Shown one piece after another: positions 46,178 through 54,453 of a DNA stretch of 64,000 nucleotides. Below the pieces are notes generated by a model. The model worked only from the letters and a program-made list of their open reading frames with translations, had not been told where the DNA came from and made no database searches. This stretch comes from Micromonospora sp. DSM 45708 (lineage in GTDB: Bacteria; Actinomycetota; Actinomycetes; Mycobacteriales; Micromonosporaceae). The DNA is taken from positions 4,340,001 to 4,404,000 of the forward strand of contig NZ_CP154796.1 of the NCBI RefSeq assembly GCF_039566955.1, in the 5' to 3' direction. Position 1 is the stretch's first letter, and the number at the start of each line of letters is the position of its first letter. Both the position numbers and the translations under genes were made by a program.

Positions 46178-47080
46178 ATGGCCAACACCGCGGTGGCCGA
46201 CCCCGAATCCGGACTGACCCGGGCCCAACTGGCCGGGCGGTACGGGCTGCGGGTCGCCGGGGAACGACCGCCACTGGGCGAGTACGCCCGCCGGCTCTGG
46301 GCGTACCGACACTTCATGACCGCGTACTCGCGGGCGAAGGTCGCGTCCTCGCTGAGCAACACCCAGCTCGGCCAGCTCTGGCAGGTGCTGACACCGCTCA
46401 CCAACGCGGCGGTCTACTTCCTGATCTTCGGCCTGATCCTGGCCCAGCACCGGAACGTGGACAACTTCATCGCGTACCTCTGCACCGGTGTGTTCGTGTT
46501 CATCTTCACCCAGACCGCGGCGACGAACGGCACCAGCGCGATCACCGGCAACCTGGGGCTGATCCGGGCGTTGCAGTTCCCGCGCGCCGCGCTGCCGATC
46601 ACGGTCACCCTGGTGCAGCTCCAGCAGCTCCTCATGTCGATGGTGGTGCTGGCCGCCATCGTGCTGCTCACCGGCGAGCCGATCACGTTCCGCTGGCTGC
46701 TGCTGCCGGTGATGCTGCTGCTCCAGACGATCTTCAACGTCGGGCTGAGCATGGTCATGGCCCGCCTCGGCTCCAAGGTCGCCGACCTCAAGCAGATCAT
46801 GCCGTTCGTGATGCGCACCTGGCTGTACGCCTCCGGCGTGCTCTACCCGGTGGCGCTGCTGCGCGAGCACCTGCCGTCCTGGGCGGCCAGCATCCTGGAG
46901 TGGAACCCGCCGCTGGTCTTCATCGAGCTGGCCCGCTACGCGCTGCTCGACTCCCACCAGCCCAACATGGTCAGCTCCCCGCCGAAGCTCTGGGCACTCG
47001 GCGTGTTCTGGGCGATCGTCATGGGCGTCGGCGGGTTCGTCTACTTCTGGCGCGGAGAGAAGGAGTACGGCCGTGGCTGA
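46178..47080 (+). CDS. ABC transporter permease for polysaccharide/teichoic acid export
   Basis: 300-residue ABC-2 permease with about six membrane helices. Typical for Wzm/TagG: YSRAKVASSLSNTQLGQLWQVLTPLTNAAVYFLIFGLIL near the start, a helix pair in the middle and LYASGVLYPVALL with EWNPPLVFIELARYALL at the end. ATG 46178 is preferred (GGAG about 10 nt upstream). It forms a transporter with the ATPase whose start overlaps by 8 bp. The likely substrate is the polyol-phosphate or heteropolysaccharide made by the genes around it. Confidence 0.9.
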   Translation: MANTAVADPESGLTRAQLAGRYGLRVAGERPPLGEYARRLWAYRHFMTAYSRAKVASSLSNTQLGQLWQVLTPLTNAAVYFLIFGLILAQHRNVDNFIAYLCTGVFVFIFTQTAATNGTSAITGNLGLIRALQFPRAALPITVTLVQLQQLLMSMVVLAAIVLLTGEPITFRWLLLPVMLLLQTIFNVGLSMVMARLGSKVADLKQIMPFVMRTWLYASGVLYPVALLREHLPSWAASILEWNPPLVFIELARYALLDSHQPNMVSSPPKLWALGVFWAIVMGVGGFVYFWRGEKEYGRG

Positions 47081-47873
47081 GCAGACCCTGCCGGTGAACG
47101 CCGGCACCGTGACCGACTCGGGCCGCGTCCCCACCGTCGTGGTGGACGACGTGCACGTGATCTACCGGATCCACAAGGGTGCCGCCGGTGGCACCACCCC
47201 GGTCTCCGCGCTCAAGCGGATCGTCTCCCGCACCAAGGCGCCGAACATCCGCGAGGTGCACGCCGTCAAGGGGGTGAGCTTCACCGCGTACGAGGGCGAG
47301 GCCATCGGCCTGATCGGCAGCAACGGCTCCGGCAAGTCGACCCTGCTGCGCGCCATCGCCGGCCTGCTCCCGCCGGCCCGGGGCGCGGTCTACACCCAGG
47401 GCCAGCCGTCCCTGCTCGGCGTGAACGCCGCGCTGCTCAACGACCTCTCCGGCGAGCGGAACGTGGTGCTCGGCTGCCTCGCCATGGGCATGCACCCGGA
47501 CGAGGTCAAGCGCATCGCCCCGGAGATCATCGAGTTCTCCGGGATCAACGAGCGCGGCGACTTCGCCTCGCTGCCGATGCGCACCTACTCCTCCGGCATG
47601 GGCGCCCGGCTGCGCTTCGCCATCTCGTCGGCGAAGAAGCACGACGTGCTGCTCATCGACGAGGCGCTGGCCACCGGCGACCGCAAGTTCCGGGTCCGCA
47701 GCGAACAGCGGGTCCGCGAGCTGCGCGACAGCGCCGGCACCGTGTTCCTGGTCAGCCACTCGATCGGCTCGATCCGGGACACCTGCGAGCGGACCATCTG
47801 GTTGGAGAGCGGCGTCCTGCGGATGGACGGCCCCACCCAGGAGGTCTGCGACGCCTACGAGAACCAGAAGTAA
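47073..47873 (+). CDS. ABC transporter ATP-binding protein for polysaccharide export (Wzt/TagH-like)
   Basis: 266 residues. Walker A is GSNGSGKST at 82-90, signature YSSGMGAR at 172-179 (LSGGQ variant usual in TagH/Wzt), Walker B VLLIDEAL at 192-199 and the H-loop His229. It ends shortly after the nucleotide-binding domain, so it lacks the C-terminal carbohydrate-binding module of full Wzt and the repeat domain of TagH. GTG start, overlapping the permease by 8 bp. Followed by a hairpin terminator. Confidence 0.93.
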   Translation: MAEQTLPVNAGTVTDSGRVPTVVVDDVHVIYRIHKGAAGGTTPVSALKRIVSRTKAPNIREVHAVKGVSFTAYEGEAIGLIGSNGSGKSTLLRAIAGLLPPARGAVYTQGQPSLLGVNAALLNDLSGERNVVLGCLAMGMHPDEVKRIAPEIIEFSGINERGDFASLPMRTYSSGMGARLRFAISSAKKHDVLLIDEALATGDRKFRVRSEQRVRELRDSAGTVFLVSHSIGSIRDTCERTIWLESGVLRMDGPTQEVCDAYENQK

Positions 47874-47878
47874 CCCGC

Positions 47879-47920
47879 CGGAGCGCACCGACCCGGGATC
47901 CGTCCGGGCGGTGCGCTCCG
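47879..47920 (+). terminator. Hairpin terminator after the ABC exporter operon
   Basis: Inverted repeat with outer arms 47879-47890 and 47909-47920 (CGGAGCGCACCG and its complement) and an inner CCCGG/CCGGG pair, starting 5 bp after the ATPase stop. No T-run. Confidence 0.7.
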
Positions 47921-47975
47921 CCGTTCGCGTTAAGGTTTCCGGACCCATCCCCTTCACCCAGAGTGAGGTACGGCA

Positions 47976-49475
47976 ATGACGCAGGACCACACCACCGCAC
48001 CGGACGCCGCGCCGGCGAGCCCGGCACCCTGGCGCCCCACGCGTACGGTGGCCGTGATCCTCGCCGGGGGCACCGGGACCCGCCTCGGTCTGGGCATCCC
48101 GAAGCAGTTGCTGAAGATCGCCGGCAAGCCGATCATCGAGCACACGCTTGCCGTCTTCGAGGCCGCGCCGGAGATCGACGAGATCATCGTGCTGATGGCC
48201 ACCGGCCACGTGCCGGACGCCGAGCGGATCGTCGCCGGCGCCGGCTTCCGCAAGGTCACCAAGGTGATCGAGGGCGGCGAGACGCGCAACGACACCACCC
48301 GGATCGCGCTCGACGCGGTCGGCGAGGGCGACGTCAACATCCTCTTCCACGACGCGGTCCGCCCGCTGGTCAGCGCGCGGATCGTGCGCGAGTGCGTGAA
48401 CGCGCTCTGGAGCTACTCGGCCGTCGACGTGGCCATCCCGTCCGCCGACACGATCGTCCAGGTCGACGCGGACGACTGCATCACCGACATCCCGGTCCGG
48501 TCCCGGCTGCGCCGCGGCCAGACCCCGCAGGCGTTCCGCTCCGGCACCATCCGGGAGGCGTACCGCCGGGCCGAGGGTGACCCCGACTTCGCCGCCACCG
48601 ACGACTGCGGCGTGGTGCTGCGCTACCTGCCCGGCACGCCGATCAAGGTGATCGACGGCTCGGACGAGAACATCAAGGTCACCCACCCGGTCGACGTGCA
48701 CCTGGCCGACAAGCTGTTTCAGCTCGCCGCCGCCCAGGCGCCCCGGCTCACCCACCGCGGCTACGCCGAGGAGCTGACCGGCCGGACCATCGTGGTCTTC
48801 GGCGGCAGCTACGGCATCGGGCACGACCTCACCGAGCTGGCCCGCCGCTACGGCGCCCAGGTCTTCCCGTTCAGCCGGTCCAGCACCGGCACCCACGTGG
48901 AACGCGCCGAGGACGTGGCCGCCGCGCTGAAGACCGCGTTCGAGGCGACCGGCCGGATCGACCACGTGGTGGTCACCGCCGGCATCCTGGAGAAGGGCGC
49001 GCTCGCCGAGATGGACGACGAGACGATGGACCGTCTCCTGCACGTCAACTTCGTCGGCCCGGTCACCATCGCCCGCCAGTCGCTGCCGTACCTCCAGCAG
49101 ACCAAGGGGCAGTTGCTGCTCTACACGTCCAGCTCCTACACCCGGGGCCGGGCCCGGTACGCGCTCTACTCGGCCACCAAGGCCGCGCTGGTCAACCTCA
49201 CCCAGGCGCTCGCCGACGAGTGGGCGGAATTCGGCGTACGGGTCAACTGCGTCAACCCGGAACGCACCGCCACCCCGATGCGGACCAAGGCGTTCGGCGA
49301 GGAGCCGGAGCACACGCTGCTCGCCTCCGAGGCGGTCGCGCAGGCGTCCCTGGACGTGCTGATCTCCGAACTGACCGGTCAGGTGGTCGACGTCCGCCGG
49401 GCACCCGGCGAGCCGGTGGCCGACGTGCCGGCGCAGCCCGGCGCGCACCGGTCCGAACTGTCCACCCGCGCCTGA
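47976..49475 (+). CDS. Bifunctional CDP-ribitol synthase: cytidylyltransferase fused to an SDR reductase
   Basis: 499 residues, two domains. Residues 20-260 are an IspD/TarI-like cytidylyltransferase: VILAGGTGTRLGLGIPKQLLKIAGKPIIEHTL and DAVRPLVSARI. Residues 268-490 are a short-chain dehydrogenase/reductase with GGSYGIG (276-282) and Tyr398/Lys402 in YSATK. This order is that of Bcs1/Acs1 of Haemophilus, which reduce ribulose-5-P to ribitol-5-P and then make CDP-ribitol. ATG 47976 has GAGG about 7 nt upstream. 16 bp before a TagF-like gene, so CDP-ribitol is the likely donor for that enzyme (inference). Confidence 0.88.
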   Translation: MTQDHTTAPDAAPASPAPWRPTRTVAVILAGGTGTRLGLGIPKQLLKIAGKPIIEHTLAVFEAAPEIDEIIVLMATGHVPDAERIVAGAGFRKVTKVIEGGETRNDTTRIALDAVGEGDVNILFHDAVRPLVSARIVRECVNALWSYSAVDVAIPSADTIVQVDADDCITDIPVRSRLRRGQTPQAFRSGTIREAYRRAEGDPDFAATDDCGVVLRYLPGTPIKVIDGSDENIKVTHPVDVHLADKLFQLAAAQAPRLTHRGYAEELTGRTIVVFGGSYGIGHDLTELARRYGAQVFPFSRSSTGTHVERAEDVAAALKTAFEATGRIDHVVVTAGILEKGALAEMDDETMDRLLHVNFVGPVTIARQSLPYLQQTKGQLLLYTSSSYTRGRARYALYSATKAALVNLTQALADEWAEFGVRVNCVNPERTATPMRTKAFGEEPEHTLLASEAVAQASLDVLISELTGQVVDVRRAPGEPVADVPAQPGAHRSELSTRA

Positions 49476-49491
49476 CCCGAGGGACGTGCAG

Positions 49492-51165
49492 ATGCGTGGT
49501 GACCTGGTCCGGAAGCTGCTCGCCCGGGTGCTGACCAGCGGGCTGGCGGTGCTGGCGTTCCTCGTCGTGGCACTCACCGGCGCCACCGGCGCCGGCCTGG
49601 CCGTGGCGGTGGCCGCGCTGGCCGCCACCGCCTGGGAACGCCGGGTCCGGCCCAGCGCCGACGGGCTCGTCGAGACGGTGCTGGTGGCCGCCGGGATCCT
49701 GGTCGGCTACGCCCGCCGGGCCGACGACGGGTTCGATCCGGCGCTGGCCGCCACCGCGCTGGTCCTGCTCGGGCTGGTGCTGCTGGTCGGCCCGCTGCGG
49801 CAGGCCGGCGCGCTGGAGATCCGAGCCGCCAACCTGCCGGTCCGCTCCTGGACGCCGCTGGTCGCCGCCCGGCTCGGCGACGCCCTGCTGGCGCTGCTCG
49901 CCCTGGTGGCGCTCGCCGCCGCGCTGACGCTGCCGGCCTGGCTGCCGCTGGCCGCCACGCTGCTGGTCGGCGCCGGCTGCGCCGCGATCGCGTCCGACCT
50001 CGCCCGGCGACGGTTCCGGCCGCCGGCCGGGGGCGGTCCGGTCGGCCGGGCGCTGCGTCGCCAGCAACCGGAGTTCGTGCTGCACTTCTCCGCCCCGCCC
50101 GGTTCGGAGTACCAGGTCACCATGTGGCTGCCCTACCTGGAGCGGATCGGCCGGCCGTTCCTGGTGGTGGTCCGCGAGCCCGAGTTCCTGTCCACCGTGG
50201 CCGCCGCCACCCGCGCGCCGGTGGTCCTCTGCCCCACGCTGAAGGCGCTCGACGAGGCGCTGGTGCCCAGCCTGCGGGCGGCGTTCTACGTCAACCACGG
50301 CGCGAAGAACGCCCACGTGATCCGGTTCCACCAGCTCACCCACGTGCAGTTGCACCACGGCGACAGCGACAAGGCGCCCAGCGCCAACCCGGTCTCGGCC
50401 ATCTTCGACAAGATCTTCGTGGCCGGGCAGGCCGCGATCGACAGGTACGCCCGCGCCGGCGTGGAGATCCCCGCCGAGAAGTTCGTCGTGGTCGGCCGCC
50501 CCCAGGTCGAGGCCATCGAGGTACGCCAGGAGCCGACGTCGTCGTCGGCGCACCCGACCGTCCTCTACACCCCGACCTGGACCGGGCACCACGCCGACGC
50601 GAACTACTGCTCCCTGCCGGTGGCCGAGACGCTGGTCCGCCGGCTGATCGACCGCGGCGCGGCGGTGATCCTGCGCGCCCACCCGTACACCGACCGGAAC
50701 CCGGCCTCGGCGCGGCAGCTCGCCCGGCTCACCGAGCTGCTCGCCGCCGACAAGGCGAAGACGGGCCGACCCCACCTGTGGGGCGCGGCTGCGGCCCGGG
50801 ACCTGACGCTCACCGACTGCGTCAACCGCGCCGACGCGCTGGTCTCCGACGTCTCCGGGGTCATCTCCGACTGGCTCTACTCCGGCAAGCCGTACGCGGT
50901 CACCGACACCGGCGCCGACGGCGCGCACTTCGTCGAGCGGTTCCCGCTCGCGGCCTCCGGCTACGTGCTGCGCCGCGACATGTCCAACGTGGACGACGTG
51001 CTCACCGCGCTGCTCGACACCGACCCGAAGGCCGCGGAGCGCTGGACGGCCCGGACCCGCTACCTGGGCGACTTCCCCACCGACGGCTACGCCGAGGCGT
51101 TCCTCGCCGCCGCCCGCCGCGAGCTGGAACCGGACTGGGCCGTCCCGGCGCCGCGTCCGGCCTAG
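49492..51165 (+). CDS. CDP-ribitol/glycerol phosphotransferase family (TagF-like) membrane protein
   Basis: 557 residues. Four or more membrane helices in residues 10-165, then a TagF-type domain. HVQLHHGDSDKAPSANPVSAIFDKIFVAGQAAIDRYARAG carries HGDSDK at 289-294; VLYTPTWTGHHADANYCSLPVAE, ILRAHPYTDRNP and ALVSDVSGVISDWLYSGKPYAV are the standard blocks. ATG 49492 has GAGGGAC 7 nt upstream. It follows the CDP-ribitol synthase and probably polymerises or primes a ribitol-phosphate chain on the cytoplasmic side. Its TAG stop overlaps the stop of the convergent hydrolase. Confidence 0.83.
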   Translation: MRGDLVRKLLARVLTSGLAVLAFLVVALTGATGAGLAVAVAALAATAWERRVRPSADGLVETVLVAAGILVGYARRADDGFDPALAATALVLLGLVLLVGPLRQAGALEIRAANLPVRSWTPLVAARLGDALLALLALVALAAALTLPAWLPLAATLLVGAGCAAIASDLARRRFRPPAGGGPVGRALRRQQPEFVLHFSAPPGSEYQVTMWLPYLERIGRPFLVVVREPEFLSTVAAATRAPVVLCPTLKALDEALVPSLRAAFYVNHGAKNAHVIRFHQLTHVQLHHGDSDKAPSANPVSAIFDKIFVAGQAAIDRYARAGVEIPAEKFVVVGRPQVEAIEVRQEPTSSSAHPTVLYTPTWTGHHADANYCSLPVAETLVRRLIDRGAAVILRAHPYTDRNPASARQLARLTELLAADKAKTGRPHLWGAAAARDLTLTDCVNRADALVSDVSGVISDWLYSGKPYAVTDTGADGAHFVERFPLAASGYVLRRDMSNVDDVLTALLDTDPKAAERWTARTRYLGDFPTDGYAEAFLAAARRELEPDWAVPAPRPA

Positions 51166-51962
51166 AGATAGGGGTCGAGCAGGGCGAGCACCGCAGCCGG
51201 GTCCTCGACGTGGGCGTGGTGGCCCAACCCGGGCAGGGTGGCCACCGGCACGCCGAACGCCTTGAGCTGCGCGTCCGTCACCATCGGATCCGTCTCGCCG
51301 CGCGCCAGCAGCACTTGCGCGTCGGCGGCGGCGGCCAGCAGGGCGGGCATGTCGGGCTCACCCACCGCGAACGCGGCCGGATCCATGGCCAGCCGCCACC
51401 GTCCACCGCCCCGCTCGTCGCCGCCGGGGTGGCTCCGGTGCCCGCGGCCGTCCTCCCGCCGCAGCCCCGCGTCGACCACCGGGTGGTCGGGGGCGAACAG
51501 GCCGGCGAGCCCGGAGACCCGCAGGTAGCGGCGGGCCGCCTCGTCACGGGTGGCGAACCAGGTCACCGGCCGGGCCGCCAACTCGTCCGCCTTGGCCAGC
51601 TCGGCCGGTGACCAGACCACCTTGATGCCCAGCCCGACCACCGCGTCGACCGGCAGGCCCCGCTGCCGGGCGGCGAGCGACAGCGCCACCACCCCGCCGA
51701 GCGAGTGCCCGAGCAGCACCAGCCGGTCGTGCGGGCCGAGCCGGAGCGCGTCGAGCCCGTCCGCCACCCGCCGCGCCAGGGCCGCGAACGAGTACCCGGC
51801 CTCCGACAACGGCGGTGACCAGCCGTGGCCGGCCAGGTCGGGGGCGAGCCAACGCCCCTGCCAGCGACGCTCCAGCAGCGGCGCCCAGGGCAACCACACC
51901 TCGCCGGTGGCACCCATGCCGTGCAGGAGCACCAGGTGGCGGGTCCCCGTCACATCGCCCAT
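51162..51962 (-). CDS. Alpha/beta hydrolase
   Basis: 266-residue serine hydrolase fold. HLVLLHGMGATGEVWLPWAPLL is the oxyanion region, LLGHSLGGVVALSLA the nucleophile elbow, and GLGHHAHVEDPAAVLALL contains the catalytic His. The acid is probably the Asp in ARGETDPMV. Start MGDVTG at 51962 is chosen because longer forms run through repeat-like sequence. Its stop and that of the TagF-like gene share CTAG (4-bp convergent overlap). Substrate unknown. Confidence 0.87.
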   Translation of the reverse strand: MGDVTGTRHLVLLHGMGATGEVWLPWAPLLERRWQGRWLAPDLAGHGWSPPLSEAGYSFAALARRVADGLDALRLGPHDRLVLLGHSLGGVVALSLAARQRGLPVDAVVGLGIKVVWSPAELAKADELAARPVTWFATRDEAARRYLRVSGLAGLFAPDHPVVDAGLRREDGRGHRSHPGGDERGGGRWRLAMDPAAFAVGEPDMPALLAAAADAQVLLARGETDPMVTDAQLKAFGVPVATLPGLGHHAHVEDPAAVLALLDPYL

Positions 51963-52574
51963 ACGCCGCAGTCTGCCACCGCACGGACACCCCGCGCGAG
52001 ACCACGCACGCCGGCACCGCCCCGGGCGAATGGAACGCGGTGATTGCCCTCGGACACCGGAGACACCACCGCGTCGTTCCACAACCTGGGCGCGGAGCGG
52101 TGTCGACGCGTCGGGCATGCCGGACGTTGCTTGCGCTCGCAGCGCTACGAACTTGATGGCGTGGACGGGTCACCCGTCCTGACCCGTCCACACCATCAGG
52201 TTTGCAGGCGCTGGACGTGACACTGGTGGGACGGCGAGTGGAACGCGGTGGATGTGTGGGCGCGCGTGAGACATCCCTGGCGTGCCAGTGCCTCACGGGG
52301 TGGGTTGTCCGGTTCGGCGGTGGTGGGCGGCACGCTGGCGGCGGAATCGTCGACGGGGTGGCGGCGTTGTATCCCGGTGCACGGCCGAGGAAGGCAAGCG
52401 CCCCCGCGCCGCCCCCCGCCCGGGAATGACGGTGGACCCCCGGTCGTTACACACAGTTCCGGCGCCGCGACGAGGCCCCCGCCCCGCGAGCAGCCGGATC
52501 CCCCGAGCTTCTTCTTGTGCGCCTGACGGTGCCCGCACCCCCCGGTGCGTTGACCCCCGAATGGAGCCCTCCCC
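51963..52574. other. 612-bp non-coding stretch with hairpin and direct repeats
   Basis: I see no convincing gene here. It holds hairpin copy B (52145-52207). A 17-bp direct repeat with one mismatch (GCGARTGGAACGCGGTG) occurs at 52026-52042 and 52234-52250, flanking the hairpin. A partial reverse copy lies at about 52068-52082. The last 200 bp are the leader and promoter region of the secreted protein gene; GGAG about 8 nt before its ATG is the ribosome-binding site. Confidence 0.6.
52145..52207. repeat. Long hairpin repeat, copy B
   Basis: Inverted repeat with 28-nt arms (52145-52172 and 52180-52207), 24 of 28 positions paired, 7-nt loop. All four differences are transitions. The left arm matches copy A at 13363 (CTAC-AACTTGATGGCGTGGACG) apart from two substitutions, and the right arms match as well. 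Confidence 0.8.
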
Positions 52575-53129
52575 ATGAACACGATGCTGCGTAAGAGTGT
52601 GCTGGGTATTGCTGGTCTGGCTTTCACCGGTGGTGTGTTCGCCGGTCCGATCGCCGGTCACGTCGAGTCCGCGCACGCCGCCACCGCCAGCAAGCCGATC
52701 GCGGTCGCGAGTGTGCAGGGTGAGCAGTCCACGATCACCCTCAACGACGAGCAGACCGCCAACGTCAAGGCGATCATCGCCGCGACGAAGAAGGCCGGCC
52801 TGCCGGAGCGGGCGGCGGTGGTCTCGATCGCGACGGCGTTGCAGGAGTCGAAGCTGGAGAACCTGGGCCACCTCGGCGACCGCAACGACCACGACTCGCT
52901 GGGTCTGTTCCAGCAGCGCCCCTCCTCGGGTTGGGGCACGCCGGAGCAGATCACCGACCCGGAGTACTCGACCCTCGCGTTCCTGAAGGGGTTGAAGCAG
53001 GTCGACGGCTGGCAGGACATGCCGGTGACCAAGGCCGCCCAGACGGTGCAGGTGTCGGCCTACCCGGACGCGTACGCCCAGTGGGAGAAGCAGGCCACCG
53101 ACCTGGTCGCCAAGCACTGGAACAGCTAA
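52575..53129 (+). CDS. Secreted lysozyme-like/transglycosylase-type protein
   Basis: 184 residues. An N-terminal signal peptide ends about residue 36 (SAHA). The mature part has ALQESKLENLGHLGDRNDHDSLGLFQQRPSSGWG, where Glu91 and the SLGLFQQRP stretch resemble the catalytic Glu and GLMQ block of soluble lytic transglycosylases. EYSTLAFLKGLKQVDGWQ follows. Similar short secreted proteins are common in actinomycetes, usually annotated as hypothetical. Probably acts on peptidoglycan, but activity is unproven. A terminator hairpin follows at once. Confidence 0.8.
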   Translation: MNTMLRKSVLGIAGLAFTGGVFAGPIAGHVESAHAATASKPIAVASVQGEQSTITLNDEQTANVKAIIAATKKAGLPERAAVVSIATALQESKLENLGHLGDRNDHDSLGLFQQRPSSGWGTPEQITDPEYSTLAFLKGLKQVDGWQDMPVTKAAQTVQVSAYPDAYAQWEKQATDLVAKHWNS

Positions 53130-53136
53130 GACGGCA

Positions 53137-53171
53137 TGAAGGCCGGCACCCCCAGCGGGTGCCGGCCTTCA
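53137..53171. terminator. Bidirectional hairpin terminator
   Basis: Perfect 15-bp inverted repeat TGAAGGCCGGCACCC / GGGTGCCGGCCTTCA with a 5-nt loop, between two convergent genes encoding secreted proteins. Confidence 0.85.
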
Positions 53172-53189
53172 GCGCGTACCGGAAACGGG

Positions 53190-54038
53190 TCAGGCGGAGT
53201 AGCCGCGCGTGGCCATCCAGTTCGCCAGGTCGATGGTGCTGATCCAGTACGCCGGCAGCGACGGGTCGGCCGAGTCGGCGATCCGTACGGTCCGGCCGTC
53301 GTTCTTGTAGCCGACCACGGCGATGTAGTGGCCGCCCGGGAACGAGTGCCAGCCGCCGTCGGTGTCGGTGGCGTCCCCGACGACGTTCGAGACCACGGCC
53401 CGGCCGTTGCTGACCGCGTTGACCACGTCGGCCTGGAGCCGGTCGATCTGGGCCCCGGTGGCCGTGCCCGGGATCATGCGGGTCCGGTACGGGTCGCCCT
53501 TGACCTGCTGGTTGAGCACCCGGGTGGTGTCCTCGGCCGAGTTGGTGCCCATCTCGGTGGTGCCGAGCGCGACGGCGAGCGTGTCCTGGCTGCGCTCGAT
53601 GCCGGTGGCGCTGAGCGCGTTCCGCACCGCGGCCGGGCCGCAGTAGTAGTAGGTGGTCTGCGCCTGGTAGTCGTAGTCGAGCACCCTGCTCGACGGCGGC
53701 TTCGGCTTGGCCGTGCGGGTGGTGTCCGGGTCGGCGACCTTCGCCGACGGCGACGCCGTGGGCGACGCGCTGGGCGAGCGGCTGGGCGAGGCGCTGGGTG
53801 ACGCGCTCGGCGACGGGGCGGCGATCCGTGCCTCACTGCGGCTGGCGGTGTCGCCCAGGCGGGAGCCGAGTTCCGCCACCGTGGCGGTGTTCTCCTGCCG
53901 GGTCGGCGCGTCGTCGTTGGCGGTCAGCGCGGCGCCGGTGCCGCCGGCCAGCACGAGGGCCGCGGCCGAACCGGCGATGATCTGGTACGGGCGCTGGGTC
54001 GCGAGGCGACGCAGGTGGCGCTTCAGGTGGTGCTTCAC
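53190..54038 (-). CDS. Membrane-anchored/secreted C39-like cysteine peptidase
   Basis: 282 residues. A basic N-terminus and one hydrophobic helix (residues 19-40) act as signal or anchor, followed by a Ser/Pro linker (75-100, SPSASPSASPSRSPSASP). The C-terminal domain (115-282) is a papain-like C39-type fold with Cys133 in QTTYYYCGPAAVRNAL, His237 in GGHYIAVVGY and Asp255 in VRIADSADP. GTG 54038 has GGAGG 6 nt upstream; the longer start at 54095 lacks this. It is downstream of a c-di-AMP riboswitch, which in other actinomycetes controls cell-wall hydrolases. The substrate is unknown; cleavage of peptidoglycan cross-links or proteins is possible. Confidence 0.85.
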   Translation of the reverse strand: MKHHLKRHLRRLATQRPYQIIAGSAAALVLAGGTGAALTANDDAPTRQENTATVAELGSRLGDTASRSEARIAAPSPSASPSASPSRSPSASPTASPSAKVADPDTTRTAKPKPPSSRVLDYDYQAQTTYYYCGPAAVRNALSATGIERSQDTLAVALGTTEMGTNSAEDTTRVLNQQVKGDPYRTRMIPGTATGAQIDRLQADVVNAVSNGRAVVSNVVGDATDTDGGWHSFPGGHYIAVVGYKNDGRTVRIADSADPSLPAYWISTIDLANWMATRGYSA

Positions 54039-54238
54039 GGGTTTCCTCCACGGGGGTGGGCGGCACGCACCGGCCCCGCACATGGAGGAACCCACATGCG
54101 CTGGCGGGCGGAACGGCCACGGGACGTCGCCCGGGTTGCCGGGCGGACAGGGGTCGGAAAGCGGCGTCGCGTCAGGCGAGCGCCGGCACCCCGATGCCGT
54201 GGAGGCGGGGGGACGTTCGGGGGGTGGTGGGCACGAGG

Positions 54239-54372
54239 ATGGAACTCCTTCCGTGTCCGCCGACCGGGTTAGCTGACGGATTCGGGCGGGAAGTACGCCC
54301 TACCGCGGGCCGTGGCTCGCGGATTCACCCCGATGGTGCGATGGGTCCCCGGTTCGTATTGCACGATTAGGC
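54239..54372 (-). promoter_or_regulatory. c-di-AMP riboswitch (ydaO/yuaA type)
   Basis: On the minus strand the conserved blocks appear in order: ACCGGGGACCCA, GGGGTGAATCCGCG, CGGTAGGG, then AATCCGTCAGCTAACC and ACGGAAGGAG. This is the ydaO arrangement known from actinobacterial cell-wall genes such as rpfA of Streptomyces. It lies in the leader of the C39-like gene, about 200 nt before the start codon. In this class high c-di-AMP turns expression off. Confidence 0.93.
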
Positions 54373-54424
54373 GGGTCGGCGCGGCGTCGCCATCTGCGAT
54401 CGGGAACCGCACCGGACCGCGCCG

Positions 54425-54453
54425 ACACTACCGGTGGGTACACGCCCTGCCAA
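54425..54453 (-). promoter_or_regulatory. Promoter of the riboswitch-controlled gene
   Basis: On the minus strand TTGGCA (54448-54453), 17-bp spacer, TAGTGT (54425-54430). Transcription would start about 54418, some 45 nt before the riboswitch. A half-site GAGAGCGCTTGG overlaps the -35 but is not a clear operator. Confidence 0.5.
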
